A stretch of 64,000 bases of DNA. It comes from Alternaria dauci (lineage: Eukaryota; Ascomycota; Dothideomycetes; Pleosporales; Pleosporaceae). Made by a program: the position numbers and the translations under genes. Positions 9,173 to 20,624 of this stretch are shown piece by piece. The DNA is taken from NCBI RefSeq assembly GCF_042100115.1, contig NC_091278.1:2356001-2420000 (forward strand), written 5' to 3'. How positions within the stretch are numbered: position 1 is the stretch's first letter; each line of letters begins with the position of its first letter. Below the pieces are notes generated by a model. That model was not told the origin of the DNA and did no database searches. It saw only the letters and a program-made list of their open reading frames with translations.

Positions 9173-11189
9173 ATGCCGTCAGTATCGCGAGGATTGAGAA
9201 CGTCGACAGGCTGGTGAGTACCTTCACACCCCACAAGTCGATGCGAGACGAAAATCTGCTTGTTTTCCGACGCATGTGCGGACCAGAAGTGGCATCCAAG
9301 TCCGGGGTAGTTTCCATAGGTCTCATTTCTGTATGTGCGGAATTCTAATCATTGGCAGCTCGACGTGTCGCAAGAGGCGTGTCAAATGCGATGAGGCCCG
9401 CCCCATTTGCCAGAACTGTACCAGAGTAGACCGTCAGTGCAAATATGTGGAGAAGCACAATACTGCCTCCAGAATACGGAAGTCTAGTGACTGCGCTGTT
9501 ATCCGACCCCGAACAGTATCACACTCTTCCTCATCACCAACATACGAACCCATGGACCTCAGTGTTCTCAACTGTGGTGGCATACCCACTCCAGAAGATG
9601 AGCCCGCACAGATTGATGGACCAGAAGTCAGCGATCATGGCCTATTGAGTGACGAATTGTTTCTTGACGACAGTCTATTCAGCTTCGAGAATGTTACCCT
9701 TCCCGACTTCGACATTGCCGAATGGTACGATCTGCTCGCAGAAGACGCTATCAGTAACCTAGACGAACGTAATCATACCAAGCACTGGGAATATGACTTT
9801 GAGAGTCTTTCCTCAAGAAGAATACCACAACCTTCCGTTTCTGGAGACTCTTGTCTAGGCCCCGAAGACGATGGGGATCGTCACATGCATGGCGTGTCTG
9901 ATGCCTCAGTCCAACCTTGGAATAATCAGACCAGGATAGAACTGAAACGGGAAAAACTACAATACTTCACCCACTACATCGATGTCGTTGCGCCTATCCT
10001 AGATCTATTCGATCCTCTTGCACACTTCGGCAAGGTGGTGCCTGATCTTGTATTCTCCAACGTAGGACTTTTGAATTCCTTGCTAGCAGTTGGAGCATGT
10101 CACTTGGCTCTTTGGACCCCGTGTGAAACTGTCAGCGAAGGGAGTTCTGGGCAGACACCTACCAACCCAACATCCAACTCGTCTGGGCCGCCACAAACGA
10201 TCAGGGCTGCCAACCACTACTATCACGAGACATTGCGTTACCTTTCGCGAAACATTGAGCATGCCGGCTACAGGAAATCCGACGAAATCTTGGTGACTGC
10301 CGTCATGGTATCCACATACGGCATGTTCGATTCGAAGTCAGACTACAGCAATTGGGACCGCCATCTACGAAGGGCCTTTTGGATACAACGCGACTCTGGC
10401 GTCAGTGGAGAGTCTTCGCATGGTCTTCAGCGTGCCGTGTGGTGTGCATGGCTTCGACAGGATATCTGGGCAGCATTTTGCACAGGACGGCCTACCCTAA
10501 CACTCCATCAACCAAATGCCCCTTTAGCGTCGCTTTCGCCCGACGCACTACACCAAAGGATCATCTATCTCACAGCAAAGTGCGTGCAATATGCTGCAAC
10601 ACCGAAAAAAGACAATATCGTCGGGTATATGGAGGCGGGAGAGACATTGATGAGGATGCTCGATGCCTGGAAACAGATCCTACCTTTCTCATTCCAGCCA
10701 ATCCCTGTTGTCGCCCCCACGGAACCATTGCCAGGGTCACCAGTAGACATTAATCGGATCCTTCCCATCTGGATTCATCCCCCCGCGAATGCCGCTGCTG
10801 TGCAGCTTTACCATTTCGCTAGGATCCTTACGGTGTTGACACAACCATCAATAGGAGGACTGAATACATATCGGGCCCGATCGAAGTTATTACGAGAGAG
10901 CGCTTCCGCAATATGTGGCATTGCAGTTGCGCAACAAACACGAAATCTGCCAAATGCCTTCGTGTCTTTTCAAGCAGTCCATGCAGGTATGTCACATCCC
11001 TTGTCTTGACGCCAGCTAGAGTAACGAGGACTAGCTGCCCTTTGTGTCGAAGATGCCGATGCGCAAGCAGAAGTACTTGGAATTCTAGACGAATTGCGCC
11101 GTATCAGCAAGCACCCGCATACATCGGTCCTGAGCAGTCTGATCCAAGTATGGGATCGCGTGATCTCAGAAGATGGTTCACCTACATGA
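9173..11189 (+). CDS. Second Zn2Cys6 transcription factor
   Basis: Predicted nuclear regulator of 607 aa. Exons: 9173-9213, 9359-10986, 11035-11189. The first exon encodes only MPSVSRGLRTSTG plus two bases of the first zinc-cluster cysteine codon; the 145-nt intron (GTGAGT donor, ctaatc branch, GCAG acceptor) then joins to give TGCSTCRKRRVKCDEARPIC, a textbook cluster finished by QNCTRVDRQC. Reading straight through from 9276 would leave a serine in place of the first cysteine, so the spliced model is preferred. The 48-nt last intron (GTATGT...CTAG) replaces a premature stop and adds a C-terminus ending in RVISEDGSPT. The middle is typical of the DUF3468/fungal_trans II class (acidic, aromatic-rich, no clear activation motif). 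It lies between the SDR gene and the subtilisin gene; targets unknown. Confidence 0.85.
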
Positions 11190-11414
11190 CTGTGTTTCTT
11201 TATCCGATGATGGACTTCGATCAGATGTATCTTATTGCCATGTTTGCACGATGGGGACATATTGATAGAGATCAAAAGTGAATCACATCTCCTGTAGTTG
11301 TCAAGTGCATCGAAAAAATCGTTTCATTCTGCTCGGTTGATTTCCAATACTGATGTTGTCATCTACCACAACTTCCATGCTCCACGCGCCTCAACGGTGG
11401 TATTGCTTGGGCTA

Positions 11415-12807
11415 CTAGCGAAGCGCACTAGGGTTACCGTTGAAAGCCAACAGGTTCACCGAACCCCGGGTGTCAGCCACAACATCCGGCGTGGCCAACT
11501 CGTACACCCTGGCCTTGATCTCCGCAGCAGTGCTGGGTCCCTCGAGGGCACGGAGGTACGAAATCAGACCAGCTACAGCAGGAGACGCCATAGAGGTACC
11601 CGTCGTAATCCGTGATGCCGTGTCACTGCGCGGAGAGGCAGAGAGGACATTCGTTCCCACACCAAAGATATCGACCTCGGGGCCGTAGTTAGAGCCCCCA
11701 GGACCGGTGTGCCTGATGTGATTGATATTCGCGTTTCCGACGCAGATGACTTCAAGAGACCGGCAGGGGGAGGAGTTATCAGCTGGACCATCTTCATTTC
11801 CTGCTGCGCTGACAACAATAACACCTTGCTCCCAGGAGGCTGTGATGGCAGCATCCCACAGAGTTGAAGCGGAAGAGCTGATTGAAAGATTAATGACGGC
11901 GGTGTTTCGTCGGCCCTTGGACACGATATCGTTTACCGTCCAGTCGAAGCCGGCAAAAACTTCTGATGCCACTCCCGAACCGTCATCGCCCATGACTTTT
12001 ACATTGATGATGTTGGTTTTCTTAGCGACACCGTAAGTGGCGCCACCAAGGGTTCCAGCAACATGTCTAGAACGTGTCAGCGATCGAATGTAGTATCGTG
12101 AAGGGGTGCGACTTACGAGCCATGACCGTCAACGTCTGTGGCATTAGAGCCAGCAACAGCGTTGAATCCATGGGTTGCTCTTCCTTCGAAATCCACGTGA
12201 GTGATGCGGACGCCAGTATCTGGATGAAGCTGTCAATACTAGACCAGGAGCAGCACAGTTGTCGTGACTCACCTAACACGTAGGAGAAAGTGCCATCGCC
12301 CGCACTGTCGTCGTAGACGTAGTCAGTGGCTCCTGGTGTACGGGACGAGATACCGGCTGCACTCAACGGCGCATTCGGTTGAGTTACAAACTCGCTTATC
12401 CTCACTACGAAGTCTGGTTCGATAGTGAGAACCTGTTCATGATGTCAGAGCTGTGTGGTCATATCTGTTGGTGATGCAACTTGACTCACCTCGGGTAGAG
12501 CCTTTAGTTCCTCAATGGTTGCTTCGTCCAAAGAACCAGCATAGGCTTTGAAGCTACCGAAGCCGTACTCGTGCTCCACGGGAGCGCCATCCGCACCATC
12601 ACCTCGTCGAGCCAGGTTGCGGGCATGTATACTGCGCACTTTGTTGTGGTGGGCAGCGATCGACGCAACATCAATGTCAGGCTTCAACTGGACAATGTAT
12701 TTGCCAGGGATGATCTCCGCCCCACGAGGAGTGTTCACGGGAGCAGCATCGGCGAGAAAAGGCGCTGCGGCAGCGGCGAGCGCAGTGATACGAGCGAAGA
12801 ACTGCAT
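11415..12807 (-). CDS. Secreted subtilisin-like serine protease (S8A, proteinase K type)
   Basis: Extracellular endopeptidase precursor of 410 aa. Exons in transcript order: 12807-12490, 12432-12273, 12219-12117, 12066-11415; introns of 57, 53, 50 nt. A signal peptide covers about residues 1-22 (hydrophobic, ending ADAAP), followed by an I9 inhibitor propeptide (about 35-105, with GKYIVQLK). The catalytic triad appears only after splicing: Asp160 in YVLDTGVRITHVDF, His192 in DVDGHGSHVAGT, Ser352 in TTGTSMASPAVAG; the oxyanion Asn284 is in SAAGNEDG. All key residues are present, so it should be active. Length matches proteinase K-like enzymes. Such proteases serve nutrition or host/substrate degradation. 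Stop is only about 225 bases from the end of the convergent regulator gene. Confidence 0.95.
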
Positions 12808-15179
12808 CGCGACTGAGGATAAGACGAGTGTGGATTGGAATCGCCTTTCCTACACACTACTGGACTATATGCACTTTCTGTCTTGCACCAAATCCAACGC
12901 ATGCACTATGGTATGAGGAATCGCTAATCCAAGCCTCTCTTGTCCTTTCTTGACTTCTGCCTCTTTGGGCCTAGGCTCGGCAGTCTGATTCGTATAAGAA
13001 ATGATTTGCTAGGGTAGTTGATGAAAATCCTCCGAGTCATGAGTGGCCAAGACGGCAGAGCCAGGGGAGGTGTCGAATGCAATGTGCCGGAAGGAAGCTA
13101 TCCCTGTTCACGCAGCTAGCGGTATCCGTTTCGAGTGCAGCTACCGGGCGCGAAGCGATGAAACACGGGAGTCGGTGTCGTATTTTGTGGATAGACCCTA
13201 TCTTGGAATCCACTCCGCAGAATCGGGCCTTGTAAAAGCAATTCGATTGACCTCGAGAACAGAAAAGGCAGGTTCAAGAAGATTGCATAGTGGCAAAGGC
13301 TTCGCAAACATGGTGGGAGATAACAAAGAGTCTGGGCAATAGCACGCGTTCAAGGATCTGAGATGGTAGCCCACTGAGAATGCTTGCTGGAAGCATACGT
13401 CTCTCCAAGATAATTCGGTCAGCGGTGGATCTCGAGCCGAATGATGTTAGCTCAACAGACGAGACTCTCAGAAGACCGACACTGAGAAGGAGTCTTTACT
13501 GGGCCATCGAATGTCGTGCTTACTAATCACAATGCAACACCATGGTACCATCCCACCCATAGTATGGCGATGACCCAAAGACGATGAGCGACTTGCAATT
13601 ACCGAATGACCATTACCACCATCGTCAAAAGCAGACCACTATACGTGTCTACACCCTCCAGAATCGGCCGTGCTTTCTTATGATCACGACGGGAGAGCCT
13701 ACGGCACGGGCGGGCCCGAGATCTTTTCTGGCTTGCGGCAGATATCGGCGCGATTTCGGCATGGACAGTGAGGTATCACCCACTGAGCTAGCTGTTCACC
13801 CAACTCTGGACAGGTGCTCACAAAACGTTCGTATATGTCTCCTCATCACGTAATTCGGAGGTAGATGAGCCGTGCACTGTTCACGCATGATGAAACTGGG
13901 CTGGGATGGAGATGAAAAGGAGTAGCGGGGAAGCTGCCCCACGCCGAGGTATCTAGGTACGCTAGATCAGTCAGCAGCCCACTGCGGGCCGGAGCCTCTT
14001 TTCGCGCCACGTCAATACCACCAGTCAACATTCACGCTTCGCAGGGCCTTGAAGAGCCTCGTCCGCGACGCTTTTGGCTCTCTGGCATCAAGATGTATCA
14101 CTCCTGCCTGCCTTCCACGCTGCCAACCATGCAGCCACACAAGATAAGCCGGCACAAGCACAAACCTCTCCGCTTTTGACACAGCCCTGTAGTTTCCATG
14201 GACCACGGCTGGTTCAAGATAACGGTACCCAGTCTGCGTTCTGATCTAGATATCGCATCAAATACCCACAGAGTACGAGACGCAATCTAGCGGTAAATAT
14301 ACCTGGTCCATGTTACACACGCCTTACGAACAAGCGTAGCAAGATGAGACTGTGCACCTGGAGTTGAATGGAAACCAGGCTGTCTGCTACGACAATATGG
14401 AACTTGAGCTCTGGGAGATACTTCTCAACTATGCGACCAGCAACATTTTTACTAAGGTATCACACAATGGCAGGAACAAACTCGGGTGCGACGAAGGAGA
14501 GGGCGGTGTAATGTCCCCCTTTCCTGTTGACATTTGCTTTCCTCGTATTCTTATTTCTTCCTTGGTCGCATTGCTTCCCCATACATCTGCATACGTCCTT
14601 TTTCCTCCTCAATCGTCTTGGTCTATCTCTCGGCCAGTTAGTCCCAATCTTCGCCTGCGATAGTTGCTCTCTGGGGCTCATCAAGGACCAGATCACCCTG
14701 GGGATGGACGTACTGGAACTCTTTGTCGTCTCTGGAACATCGTGCTTAGAATTTCGAGCTCGGATTGACGGCAATACTGAAGGAACAATTCCGAAAATTG
14801 AAGTCTGCGACGCGTGTCTACTCTCGTTTCCTGGAACTTTGCGTGGAAAGTCTATCGCTTTCTCGAATTTACTGCTGTATTGATCTACCCATGTCTCTAT
14901 TGCTACTCACTATGGAAGTGCACTTTCTCACGCTCGAGCAAGATGCATGTTTCCGAACAGCACTAAGTCAGTATTTCAATTTTGCTCATTTGCTATCCGA
15001 GCAACTCTTTCACTTTCGAATGCCAAGGCTTGAAGCGCAAACGCTGCCACAACAAAAGCCGTTACCAAAGAGACCGAACACAAAACCTACCGCTCCAGCC
15101 ACATCCCATAGTCCTAGAAGACTTCGCAACTGCAATTTTCAACTGCAACATGGCGAGCGACGAACACGAGTGATTCGAA
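12808..15179. other. 2.4-kb gene-poor interval
   Basis: No protein-coding gene, tRNA or transposon could be supported. The frames at 13043-14883 on both strands are short and lack similarity or codon character. It includes the protease promoter (left end) and the leader of the next gene with its uORF (right end). Confidence 0.55.
15150..15173 (+). promoter_or_regulatory. Short upstream ORF before the 15180 gene
   Basis: ATG at 15150 opens an 8-codon frame (MASDEHE, stop at 15171-15173) that ends six bases before the presumed start codon at 15180. If it lies in the mRNA it would tend to reduce translation of the main frame or force reinitiation. The transcription start is unknown, so this is a possibility only. 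Confidence 0.35.
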
Positions 15180-17206
15180 ATGCTTAACCCCGCGACTGGC
15201 GACAACACCAACGACAGCGCCGAGAGTAGTATGTATAGCGCCCTTGCCGACGACCACGGACCTTTTGAACGCTCCTAACATATTTCCATCCAGATATACC
15301 AATCAAGTATACCACTGACGACGACGACCATGTCGAGGGGCGCGCGGCTGGAGGAGACGCTGTACCACATCGCGACAGCGACGGCAAGACGACATCTGCG
15401 CTGCCGGCCTCATCAAATACTTCCTTGGATCCGGAGAAGTTACACATTCTCATGACTTACTCTACTCTCCTGGCCTTGTCGAGAGATACTTCACGGCCAG
15501 TCGTCGATCTGGACATGGAAGCTCAAGTACGACAGCTGGACGCATTCCTAGCTGGAGATGTCACTGAAGACGGTGTTGCGACGCACTGGTCCACCAGAAG
15601 TCAGAGTTCCAAGCGACTTCGGCAGTACGAAGAGATGTGTAACGAACTCGTTCCAAACCTGATGGTTGCAATCAAGAAGCAGTCACAGGCCAACCTAAAC
15701 CTGGAGCCCAAGAATCGAGTCAACGGCGAAAAGAATCCCGAGCACCGATCTTTCTACGAGCTCTATCTTACATCAAACCTGGTGAGCATGTATGGAAAGC
15801 TGCTTGAGAAGCTGAGGAGGAAGGGAACGATCACGAACCCTGATCTCGATCCTTGGACGGACACGGCGAAGTATGACAAGTTGATACAGCTTTTCCAGAC
15901 TATATACGGCCATCAGTACGACTTGGAAGGCTGGAAACACACGCGACCCAGGCCGGTCTTCAATCAGGCACCACGCCGGAAATCCGAGGAATTCATGCGC
16001 TTAATGCACAATCGTAATCAGATCCGAGTCTATCATTGCGTCGTCACTCCGCTCGGGAAGGTGTTTTCCCAACTGGACACCATCCCAGAAATCGCAACCA
16101 AGTATACCGACGATCAACTTGCCAAGATGTGGCGCGACAAGACTCGCCCGAAGTATCTGATTCCCGATCCTGCCTCCGTCACTATTCCCGCCAAGCGAAG
16201 GGACATGGCTTGGGTCAATGATGATGGTGTTGGCAAGGTCTGGACGCGAGGCGAAACGAGTTGGTCAACCAAGTTCAAGTTTATGGTTTTCGATAAGGGC
16301 ACAAACGCGTACATCCACGACCATGTCGTCGACGTTGACCTCTTGGACCAGATCGATCTCAACGACAAGACCTGGGTAAAGCGGTATCGAAAGAAAATCG
16401 TTCAGTGGCGCAGCCGTGCAACCAGAGAAGTGACCAGAGTCCGCGATTCCTGGACTGACGAGGAGCGTATCTTGGTCTACCAGTTCTCGAATTCCTGGAT
16501 CAAGAAGAATGGTATGGAGAAGTTCATTCCTCGGATATGGGACAACGAGAAACATAGTCTCATGAATACACTTGTCAACAAGACTGGCCGCGCGCGCACG
16601 GCAGAGTCGGTTTCTGCTTGGGCGAAACGGCAGATGATCGACAAGCCAAACGAGCCTCTTGGTCTGCTTTACGCTGAAGGCCAAAAGACTGCTACACGTG
16701 TTGAAGCTGGCGAACTCGTTCCAGACGATGAGCGTTACCCGGATGAAGCGATCGACATCGCTGGCTTCTTGGCCAAGACACAGCCTGAGAAATCTTCCGT
16801 TTACGGTAAAGACGGGCCCGATCACGGCCGCAAGCGGAAGCACGACTCTGATGATGAGTTTGCTTCCGACTCCGAGATTATGAGCAACCCGAACGGTTTC
16901 AACCTCGACGGCGACTCCGACCAGGAGGTTGATCTAGCGGTGGAGACTGGCGACAGTGACTTTCATGACGACGATCCGCCTCCTCCTTCCCCAAACAGAC
17001 TCAGCAAGCGACCTAGGCTCACCGCTAAGGACAGCAGAGGCTTTAGAGGAGATGATGACGAACAAGAAGCAATTTTTGCGAAGCCAAGGCCTCTGACAAA
17101 AGCTGAGATGGATGCGCGCACCGCCAAGCATGACGCTGAGACAGCTGGGTTCGAGGCAGAAAACAGTGATGACGATGAGGATGAGTTGGAGATGAACTTT
17201 GATTGA
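15180..17206 (+). CDS. Uncharacterised nuclear-type protein with W-T-x-E-E-R domain
   Basis: Unrecognised protein of 653 aa. Exons 15180-15228 and 15294-17206; the 65-nt intron (GTATGT donor, CTAAC branch, CAG) joins MLNPATGDNTNDSAES to NIPIKYTTDDDD. The middle is basic and tryptophan-rich. A helical segment beginning RDSWTDEERILVYQF at about residue 415 looks SANT/Myb-like in spacing, but I cannot place it in a named family. The C-terminal third is acidic and disordered with a likely nuclear signal (GRKRKHDSDDE). The convergent gene at 18291-20033 has a related segment (DPWSGEERQILVDVF...NDWVEKHG), so the two may be ancient local paralogs. Function unknown; chromatin or DNA binding is only a guess from composition. 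Confidence 0.75.
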
Positions 17207-17526
17207 GGAAAGTGACGATGAAAGATCCTATGCTTTCATGTCAGCGTGGTTCCACGAGTTTAGTAACAGTTTAGACAATACCCTCTAGATCCTTTGGATT
17301 GATCCAAAAGTATGATTCGCTATACCTAAGCTTGAAGTTGGTGTTGTCCTCGACGACTGTTGTGACGTTGTGTCCTGATGCTGGCTGGGGTGATCATAAT
17401 GAACATGGAAGATATATAGCAGTACCTGGGTATGCAAAACCAGGAGTAATAACGACAAAGTAATATAGCGAAAGCGGTAGTCTGGTAGCAGTGTTCGGGT
17501 TTTCTGTTAATAGTCTAATGTCAGAT
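17207..17526. other. Short intergenic spacer
   Basis: No gene seen; it is AT-richer than the flanks and should hold the 3' end of the 15180-17206 transcript. Confidence 0.5.
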
Positions 17527-17544
17527 CGTTCCTTGCCACGGTGT

Positions 17545-18043
17545 CTAGGTAGGGACTGGAAATCCTGGGATAGCCTCAGCCGGGCGTCTGACATCGTCTG
17601 GAACGTGTATGTTGGCTTTGATATCTTCCATCATCTTGTAAGCACGTCCGGCCAGGTCGATGATTGGCTTCTCTCCTATTAGATTGAGCCGGCGAATCGC
17701 ATCTTTTACCTTTTTGAGAATGTCGTCTGCGCTACGATTAGACACCACACCTTTAGCGGCGCATTCCATCTTGATTAGAAATGTGAAATCCGATCGGCTG
17801 TCTTGCAAACTTCAACTTGACGATGAAGACTGGCTTTCTCGTCTCCAACCACTTCATCATGTGTCGCATCGACTTTTTCATCACCAGACCACCGTTGAAG
17901 GCGAATACAAGCTTTGTTTCATTCACTGGACGCGATGCGGAGTGACTGTTGGTACCATGCGTCGCAGGCCAGGAACGCCCTGATTCAGTTCGCATCGAGG
18001 ATGATTGGAACGCGTAGACACATTTTGATCTTTTCATTGGCAT
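17545..18043 (-). pseudogene. Possible small gene or gene remnant in two overlapping frames
   Basis: Two minus-strand frames look like parts of one protein. The first (18043 downwards) reads KLVFAFNGGLVMKKSMRHMM and KWLETRKPVFIVKLK. The second (to 17545) reads SADDILKKVKDAIRRLNL, KPIIDLAGRAYKMMEDIKAN. They could be joined by a 52-nt intron from about 17822 to 17771 ending in TCTAATCAAG, but its donor would be GTCAAG, which is poor, so a frameshifted remnant is equally possible. No family is recognised. Confidence 0.3.
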
Positions 18044-18290
18044 AGTTCAGGGCTATAACTACTGTGAGCGAAGGATTCTGACGACTGGATTTCGCCAATC
18101 ACCGCCCGTGTGCTCCCGTCGCAATCAACACATCTGTGCAGCTGCGACTAGACATCTCACATCTACGCCCAATATCAGCCCAAAGGCGAAAACCGATACC
18201 ATGATGAGGCCGCCGTCAGCAGAGCTTTCCTTCAATCATTCTAGAAGCTTTTACTTCATCCAGGCAGGCCTTACTACTCGTCCCGCTGAC

Positions 18291-20033
18291 TTATGGCGTT
18301 ATGTCCGCCAGCTTGAAGTAATTCCTCGGCTTCAGCTCTGCGTCTCCGATCTTTTCGCCATTTGCTGTCCTCGCCCTGATCCTATCGGCCTCGGCTCGTG
18401 CCGATTTGATGAAATCCTTCTTAGTCACCTGAGACCGGACTGCGTCCACGCCTCGAACGCGACCAGCGTATCTGGCTGGGTTCCCAGTCCGCAAATCGTT
18501 GATCAGGTTGCAGGCCTCTCCAATGATTTTTGTAAAGTCTTCCCGCCAAGAGAGAAGACCATGCTTTTCAACCCAGTCATTGAACACGTCCACCAAGATT
18601 TGACGCTCTTCGCCAGACCACGGATCGTTTGCTGCACTATTGGCAGAGTGCCCACCACGTTTACGGCCCTTTGGCTTCTGGGCTGACTTGGTGCGCCTTT
18701 TAGTCAGTTCCACTTCTGCTTCCTGTTCCTTGTCATCGGAGTCGTCTCCATCTCCATCATCCTCATCTCCATCATCCTCATCTCCATCATCCTCATCTCC
18801 ATCATCCTCATCTCCATCATCCTCATCTCCATCATCCTCATCTCCATCATCCTCATTCTCTTCTCCTTCTTCCTCACCTTCTTCCTCACCTTCTTCCTCG
18901 CCTCCTTCTACATCCGAACGGTCGCCCAAGGCCCGCATATCAGTACCAGAATCGGGTGTCTCGAGCCTGTGCATCAACTTGGCGCGCTTTCGGAGTGGTC
19001 CAGTCTCGTTGGCGTTGTCGTCTTCTACCTTTTGAATTGATGTAGCAGCCTGTGTCGCATGCTTTGTATCTGCCCGGGACGTGAGTCCACCCTCATGATC
19101 CAGCGCCATCTTCTCTTGCTTCAGCTTCTTCGCATCGGCCGCCTCCGACGTTTTCACCTGCGCTGGTCGATGGACATGGCAAACATATGTCGGACGCTCC
19201 TCCTCTGGTGTATCCTTCGGCGCACGCAAGGCGCATCGACGACCATTCTTGCAGTAAATTGTACATCCGATGGGACCTGTCTCTTTTGTGAAGTCGTCTG
19301 GCCCAAGACGCCTCTCCGGTGTGCCGACTACGGAGGGTGTTCGCTCGGGCTCAAAAGCCTGCGATGGTACGATATTGATGTCTGGGATCTGGCTTGACTC
19401 TGAGATGGTACTCGCTCCCGGTTGTGTAGTCCCGACGGCATGTGAATCGTCGTCCGCCAGTGAAGCATCAATGGTAATGTGAGCGTCATTCCTGCCAGCG
19501 CCATCTGGAACAAGGCTATCAGGCGCGATGTCGTCGGCGGCGACTTCAGAAGCGACGCCACTTCTTTCAGCGCTTGTGCTTGTAGCCTCGACAGTGCATG
19601 ACTCTGGGAACCTTTCACGGGCAATACCGTCAAGGAATGCCCACATCTCCGGGTGATCCCTCGGATCTTGAACCTCCGTATCATAGCCGATCATCTCACG
19701 AATCTTCCGGTACTCATCGAGGACTACCGGTGTGACTGTCCACCACTTCAATTGCTTAGATCCACCAGCCTCGCGCGCCTTTTACAAGAGGCTCTCTGTC
19801 CTCCACCATACCGACTTCACCAACTCTTCCTGTTTCAAGCAGTATTCGTTTTCGCTCTTCAGGACCATACTAGTAAGACGTTCCGATGCTCCTTCCGGGG
19901 AGCCTTTCGCTACCTGTTCGAAGAATTGACAAAGTTCTTGTAGTTGGTAGAACCGTTCACCGGAAGTGCTGACGCAATCGGGAGGCTCACGACGGCGAGC
20001 GCCAGGTCGGCTTGTAAATGGATGAAAAGGCAT
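18291..20033 (-). CDS. Uncharacterised protein with W-S-x-E-E-R domain and acidic repeat
   Basis: Unrecognised protein of about 558 aa, exons 20033-19812 and 19745-18291. The 66-nt intron (GTATGG...AAG) removes an in-frame TAA and joins LKQEELVKS to WWTVTPVVLDEY. The start at 20033 is uncertain because a stop codon lies immediately before that ATG and an upstream exon is possible. The N-terminal half is helical then disordered. Residues with GPIGCTIYCKNGRRCAL form a small cysteine-containing segment. A run of EDDGD repeats (18745-18855) precedes a basic KRRTKSAQKPKGRKRGG stretch, and then the conserved segment DPWSGEERQILVDVFNDW, resembling part of the convergent gene at 15180-17206. No function can be assigned; nuclear location is plausible from composition. 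Confidence 0.65.
18745..18855 (-). repeat. 15-nt coding minisatellite (EDDGD repeat)
   Basis: About seven copies of a 15-base unit (plus strand ATCTCCATCATCCTC) encode tandem EDDGD on the minus strand. Copies are almost identical, so copy number is probably variable among strains. A shorter, less regular GAGGAAGAAGG tract coding for EEGEEEGEEEG continues the acidic run to about 18905. Confidence 0.85.
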
Positions 20034-20624
20034 TCATCCTTGCTCCATACACTGCTCGCTGTTTGATCGGAACCTTCTTGAACGATGGCGAAGTGCGGCT
20101 GGTCATTTTCTGGGGCAAGTGCACCAGACATGATCGCGTCGGGTATAATGTCTTTACAGGCGCCTTTGGTTGTCGAACGGGATTGAGTCAGCGCGACCAG
20201 AATGTGACAATAATAGCAGGCGTGGTTGTGGGGTACTGACTTGGAAGAGATTGGATTAAGTGCTCACTGTGGTGACCAAAGCGCAGCGACAGCGTCCAAA
20301 TAACCGAGTGAGGAAATAGTAGCAGGCAGTGGAAGATTTCTGCCTGATGTCGCTTTTCACCAAGTTTCTTGAATCACGCCACGATGTCCAAGGCGCGCTA
20401 TTCACTCGTCAGCATTCTCTCCAGAAGACGGTCATGCATGGGTACGTCCTCCTGCGACTTTCACTTCTATCATTCAAGATGAGATCTAACACAATATCTT
20501 AATGACACCTCTAGAACATCGAAGACGCCCATCAACAGCTACGCTTAAGGACACTTGCTCGCGGCCTTTCAGCAAAGCCTGTCATCAAGAACTTCCCCAA
20601 GATGACTGGGCCCACCAACTGCAC
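20034..20624. other. Interval with ambiguous coding signal
   Basis: A minus frame from an ATG at 20131 (MSGALAPENDQPHFAIVQEG) may be the true first exon of the 18291-20033 gene, but no splice join in frame was found. On the plus strand, 20384-20450 and 20515-20648 can be linked by a good intron (GTACGT at about 20440, CTAG before AACATC at 20515), and the second part reads NIEDAHQQLRLRTLARGL in one frame. No consistent gene model emerged. Confidence 0.3.

Noticed and set aside
9276..9360. Start of the second regulator at the ATG at 9276
   Set aside because: That reading puts Ser in place of the first zinc-cluster Cys and gives an unrelated leader; the spliced start at 9173 yields a complete cluster.
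12808..15179. Possible transposon remnant in the 2.4-kb gene-poor interval
   Set aside because: No terminal repeats, transposase-like frame or strong AT bias was seen.
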